Shown piece by piece: positions 5,185 through 7,781 of a DNA stretch of 7,781 bases. This stretch comes from Acidobacteriota bacterium. GTDB lineage: Bacteria; Acidobacteriota; UBA6911; RPQK01. The stretch is taken from the NCBI GenBank assembly GCA_003819755.1, contig RPQK01000347.1, forward strand, positions 1 to 7,781. The letters are read 5' to 3'. The position numbers were made by a program, and so were the translations under genes. The notes under the pieces were generated by a model that worked only from the letters and a program-made list of their open reading frames with translations, had not been told where the DNA came from and did no database searches. Within the stretch, counting starts at the first letter, position 1. The number at the start of each line of letters is the position of its first letter.

Positions 5185-7194
5185 ATGAACATCTCTTCCA
5201 TTCGAGTGAAGATTCTCTCGATCGTCGTCGCTATAGGAGTCCTTTTCAGCCTCCTCTTGGCGTTCTATACCCCCTTCCAGTCCCGGCTTTTGGCCAACGA
5301 GATACTGCGAAATGATGCCGAGTTCATCGCGCAGCTCTTGGCTGACAACCTGGCGTTAGGCATGCAGACTCGCATCCTGGACAACGGAGCAAACCTGAAA
5401 CAGACGCTCCGTTTACTGGGCCAAGGGAGGGAAAACCGCAGGGCAATCTCGCGGGTCCGCGTATTCGACGAGAAACGGGCGTACGTGGATGGCCTAAACG
5501 CCCCGGCCGAGTCTCCCCAAAGCCAGCCTGAGTCACAGCCGGAGACCGTTACCTGGTCTGACAGCGTCGACATCCTTCGCACCTGGCTCCCGATGCGCGA
5601 TGTCGATGCCAAGATCGTCGGGTATGTCGAAATTGATTTCTCCAAGGCTTACCTGCAGGCTCAGAGCGCCCAGAATGGGAGGAAGAACATAGTCATCGCG
5701 CTCCTTGCCTTCGGCGTGACCCTTCTGATCACCCTGCTCACGGTGGATCGGCTCGCGCGCTCAATCGGGAAGCTCTCCATCGCGGCGCAGCAGGTGACCT
5801 CCGGAAAAGTTGACGTCACGATTGATGTTCGCTCTCGTGACGAAGTCGGGAAGCTGGCAGAGTCGTTGCGGGAGATGATCCGCATCCAGCAAGAACGTGC
5901 GAGTGCGGCCAACCGCATTGCCAAAGGCGACCTCAGCGTGAACGTCCAGAAGATGTCCGAGGAGGATTTGCTGGGGAACGCCATGCTCACCATGAAGCGA
6001 GGAATACAGGCGATGGTTGAGGATATCCGACGCCTGGCCGCCGCCGCCGTGGAGGGGAATCTGACTTACCGCGCTGACGTGTCCCGGCATGGAGGAGAGT
6101 TTGCCGAAATCATCGGAGGTGTCAACAACACCCTGAATGCCGTTGTCGGACCGATCAACGAGACCGCGCAAGTCTTGGAGAGGATCGCTCGCAAGGACCT
6201 GACCGCGCGTATGACCGGCAATTACAAAGGAGACTTGGCGAGGATCAAGGAGGCGATGAACACTGCGGCCGCCAACCTCGATCAGGCGCTTCAGCAGGTT
6301 GCGCGCACCGCCGAACAGGTGGCGTCGGCTTCGGGACAGATCCGGGTGGGGAGTCAATCCTTGTCCCACGGAGCAGGGCAGCAGGCCAGTTCTCTCGAGG
6401 AGATCTCCGGCAGCCTTCAGGAGATGGCCTCCATGACAAAGCAGAATCAGAACAATGCCGAGCAGGCCGATGCCGTGTCCAAGGAAGCGAAACAAAGCGT
6501 CGACAAGGGAACGGAAAGCATGACGCGCCTGTCGCAGGCGATCGATAGGATCAGAGCTTCGTCCGCTGCCACCGCCAAAATCGTAAAGACAATCGATGAG
6601 ATTGCGTTTCAGACCAACCTCCTGGCCCTGAACGCCGCTGTTGAAGCGGCTCGGGCCGGGGAAGCCGGGAGAGGTTTTGCGGTTGTCGCTGAAGAGGTCC
6701 GTCACCTGGCCATGCGCAGCGCGGAAGCCGCGAAAAGCACTTCCAGCTTGATCGAGGAATCGGTCGACAAGGCGGGTCAAGGCGTGTCTATTAACCACGA
6801 AGTGTTTGCGAACCTCTCGGAAATCACCTCCCGGGTCAACCAGATCAGCACGGTCATGGGCAGTATTACCGCGGGCTCCGAACAGCAGAGCCAGGGGGTG
6901 GAGCAGGTCAACCGGGCCGTCGAACAAATCAACCAGGTGACTCAGGAAACGGCGGCCAGCGCAGAGGAGTCAGCCAGCGCTGCGCTGGAGCTGAACAGGC
7001 AGGCGGAGGACATGAAAGAATTGGTCGCCGGATTCCGCCTGAGCGGAGCGAGTCTTGTGCCGGCGGGCCTCCCCCCTCTCGAACCAGATTTGGCATCGAT
7101 TGGGACACGGACGCCGAAAGGAGGGAACGGCATAAGCCTGGTTCCGAAGATCCCTGCGGAGTGGCACGGCAGCGGCGGTATCCTGACGGCCTGA
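5185..7194 (+). CDS. Methyl-accepting chemotaxis protein with CHASE8-like sensor domain and multiple HAMP domains
   Basis: A 669-residue transmembrane chemoreceptor. TM1 is at about residues 9-28 and TM2 at about 168-187. Between them is a periplasmic domain of about 140 residues, with DAEFIAQLLADNLALG (44-59), a long helix and the strand ISRVRVFDE (88-96), much like the CHASE8 input domain of YfiN. After TM2 there are up to four HAMP-like units: about 188-240, 241-280, 281-325 (EGNLTYRADV) and 326-370 (RKDLTARMTG). The kinase-control hairpin follows (about 371-615), with the near-invariant tip EIAFQTNLLALNAAVEAARA (472-491) and GRGFAVVAEEVRHLA (495-509), where CheA and CheW bind. Likely methylation segments are QQASSLEEISGS (399-410) and TAASAEESASAA (589-600). 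The C-terminus is a flexible Pro/Gly tail ending GGILTA, with no NWETF-type CheR/CheB tether. The ATG lies 16 nt after the YfiR gene with only a weak GGTAAG upstream, so translation is probably coupled to it. Confidence 0.93.
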   Translation: MNISSIRVKILSIVVAIGVLFSLLLAFYTPFQSRLLANEILRNDAEFIAQLLADNLALGMQTRILDNGANLKQTLRLLGQGRENRRAISRVRVFDEKRAYVDGLNAPAESPQSQPESQPETVTWSDSVDILRTWLPMRDVDAKIVGYVEIDFSKAYLQAQSAQNGRKNIVIALLAFGVTLLITLLTVDRLARSIGKLSIAAQQVTSGKVDVTIDVRSRDEVGKLAESLREMIRIQQERASAANRIAKGDLSVNVQKMSEEDLLGNAMLTMKRGIQAMVEDIRRLAAAAVEGNLTYRADVSRHGGEFAEIIGGVNNTLNAVVGPINETAQVLERIARKDLTARMTGNYKGDLARIKEAMNTAAANLDQALQQVARTAEQVASASGQIRVGSQSLSHGAGQQASSLEEISGSLQEMASMTKQNQNNAEQADAVSKEAKQSVDKGTESMTRLSQAIDRIRASSAATAKIVKTIDEIAFQTNLLALNAAVEAARAGEAGRGFAVVAEEVRHLAMRSAEAAKSTSSLIEESVDKAGQGVSINHEVFANLSEITSRVNQISTVMGSITAGSEQQSQGVEQVNRAVEQINQVTQETAASAEESASAALELNRQAEDMKELVAGFRLSGASLVPAGLPPLEPDLASIGTRTPKGGNGISLVPKIPAEWHGSGGILTA

Positions 7195-7229
7195 CCGGCA
7201 ACACAGCCGAGCAGTGGAGTTAGAGGCTA

Positions 7230-7480
7230 AGGGCTCGGCTACTTCCTCCCGCCGGAGGCGTGAGAGGAGAGTAGCCGGGGGTGGAGCCGTTTTTCAGGCG
7301 ACACCCCCGGAGAACGACCCAGAAGCAAGAACGCACCCCGGCAGGGGTGCGAGGAGTCCCTCCTCCCACTCCTGCCGGACTGGGGGATTTTGCCGCCTTT
7401 TTCCCGGGGGTGTCGCCTGAAAAACGGCTCCACCCCCGACATCTACTCTCCTCTCACGCCTCCGGCGGGAGGAAATAACC
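7230..7480. repeat. Hierarchical palindromic repeat, copy 1 (complete)
   Basis: A long inverted repeat with arms 7237-7310 and 7404-7480 around a 93-bp centre. The inner 35 bp of each arm (7275-7309 against 7404-7438) is almost perfectly complementary and the outer part is nearly so (CTCACGCCTCCGGCGGGAGG on the right matches the left). Each arm is also palindromic in itself: GGCTACT (7237-7243) pairs with AGTAGCC (7270-7276) around nested TCCTC/GAGGA and CGCC/GGCG stems, and CCGGGGGTG (7275-7283) pairs with CACCCCCGG (7302-7310). The centre carries a further hairpin (listed separately). It could be a non-autonomous mobile element, a structured RNA or a REP-like intergenic repeat. No transposase or target-site duplication is evident. 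Confidence 0.85.
7338..7378 (+). repeat. Central hairpin of repeat copy 1
   Basis: CCGGCAGGGGTG (7338-7349) pairs with CACTCCTGCCGG (7367-7378) along 12 positions with one G-T wobble. GAGGAG (7351-7356) then pairs with CTCCTC (7360-7365) around a TCC loop, with a single C-C mismatch between the two stems. An alternative hairpin, CGCACCCC (7332-7339) with GGGGTGCG (7344-7351) around GGCA, uses the same bases, so the two folds exclude each other. Confidence 0.7.
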
Positions 7481-7549
7481 AGGCCCTCAGCCTCACTTGT
7501 TTGTCCAGGCGCGTGTTCCGGCTAAGGAGCAGAGCCATGCCTGCACTTT

Positions 7550-7781
7550 AGGGTCTGGCTACTTCCTCCCGCCGGAGGCGTGAGAGGAGAGTAGCCGGGG
7601 GTGGAGCCGTTTTCAGGCGACACCCCCGGAAAACGACGCAGAAGCAAGAACGCACCCCGGCAGGCGTGCGAAGAGTCCCTCCGCCCCCGCCTGCGGGAGT
7701 GGGGGATTGTAGTGCCTGTTTCCAGGAGGTGGCGCCTTAACAGCGGCTCCCCCCCCGGCTACTCTCCTCTCACGCCTCCGG
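7550..7781. repeat. Hierarchical palindromic repeat, copy 2 (cut by window end)
   Basis: A direct repeat of copy 1, offset by 320 bp. Its left arm (7557-7629) matches copy 1 except for one missing T in the T-run, whereas the centre and the inner right arm have diverged. The outer right arm returns to a clean match (GGCTACTCTCCTCTCACGCC at 7757-7776), complementary to its own left arm, before the window ends at 7781. The central stem is kept as GCAGGCG (7660-7666) with CGCCTGC (7688-7694). Confidence 0.82.

Larger units (their letters stand above)
7195..7781. other. Non-coding region dominated by two structured repeats
   Basis: No credible gene lies here. The short open frames on both strands translate the palindromic repeats and are rich in Arg, Gly, Pro and Ser. 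The first 35 bases after the MCP stop contain no recognisable terminator, although the following palindrome could serve as one. The roughly 70-bp spacer between the two repeat copies (7481-7549) has no gene, and I see no RNA gene in it. Confidence 0.7.

Noticed and set aside
5761..6927. 388-codon open frame on the minus strand inside the MCP gene
   Set aside because: It is antisense to the highly conserved HAMP and signalling domains. Its product is a low-complexity mix of Gly, Arg, Leu and His with no recognisable motif, and it arises from GC-rich codon bias.
7214..7478. Small open frames within the palindromic repeats
   Set aside because: They read the repeat arms, give the same peptide from both strands, and lack the composition of real proteins.
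7230..7781. CRISPR array or insertion-sequence ends
   Set aside because: There are only two copies of about 250 bp with no short regular repeat-spacer pattern, and no transposase or target-site duplication is visible within the window.

Overview
The window comes from a moderately GC-rich Gram-negative bacterium. It has an RND efflux pump of the CusA/CzcA type, periplasmic signal peptides, and the remnant of an outer-membrane TonB-dependent receptor whose C-terminus resembles the Oar/carboxypeptidase-regulatory-like receptors abundant in Acidobacteriota. An acidobacterial or similar soil/sediment lineage is the best guess. That is inference, because the window has no marker gene.

Layout. (1) Positions 1-1969 hold a plus-strand, tightly packed run: the 3' end of a CusA-like heavy-metal RND pump, a secreted protein made of two copies of a PH-like fold (my inference), and a stand-alone CheY-like receiver. 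(2) Positions 2060-4327 hold a minus-strand gene, convergent with the first run. It encodes a 12-TM APC/KUP-superfamily transporter with a long cytosolic tail. Its binding-site motifs look like those of KimA/Kup potassium transporters rather than ordinary amino-acid permeases. (3) Positions 4368-4585 hold a decayed, frameshifted C-terminal scrap of a TonB-dependent receptor. A consensus -10 box (TATAAT) lies just past its stop codon. (4) Positions 4629-7194 hold a two-gene plus-strand operon: a YfiR-family (DUF4154) periplasmic protein, then a methyl-accepting chemotaxis protein (MCP) with a CHASE8-like periplasmic domain, several HAMP repeats and a complete signalling hairpin. A perfect inverted repeat spans the junction between the two genes. 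(5) Positions 7230-7781 hold no credible gene. They contain two direct copies of a roughly 250-bp 'palindrome of palindromes', the second cut by the window end.

How the parts may work together. In the known Pseudomonas YfiBNR system, periplasmic YfiR restrains the CHASE8-type input domain of the diguanylate cyclase YfiN. Here the same kind of periplasmic regulator sits directly upstream of an MCP with a similar-looking input domain, which suggests a YfiR-gated chemoreceptor. The first run looks like envelope metal efflux with accessory genes. The transporter may handle potassium. The most unusual non-coding signal is the duplicated hierarchical palindrome, which shows at least one compensatory base-pair change between copies.
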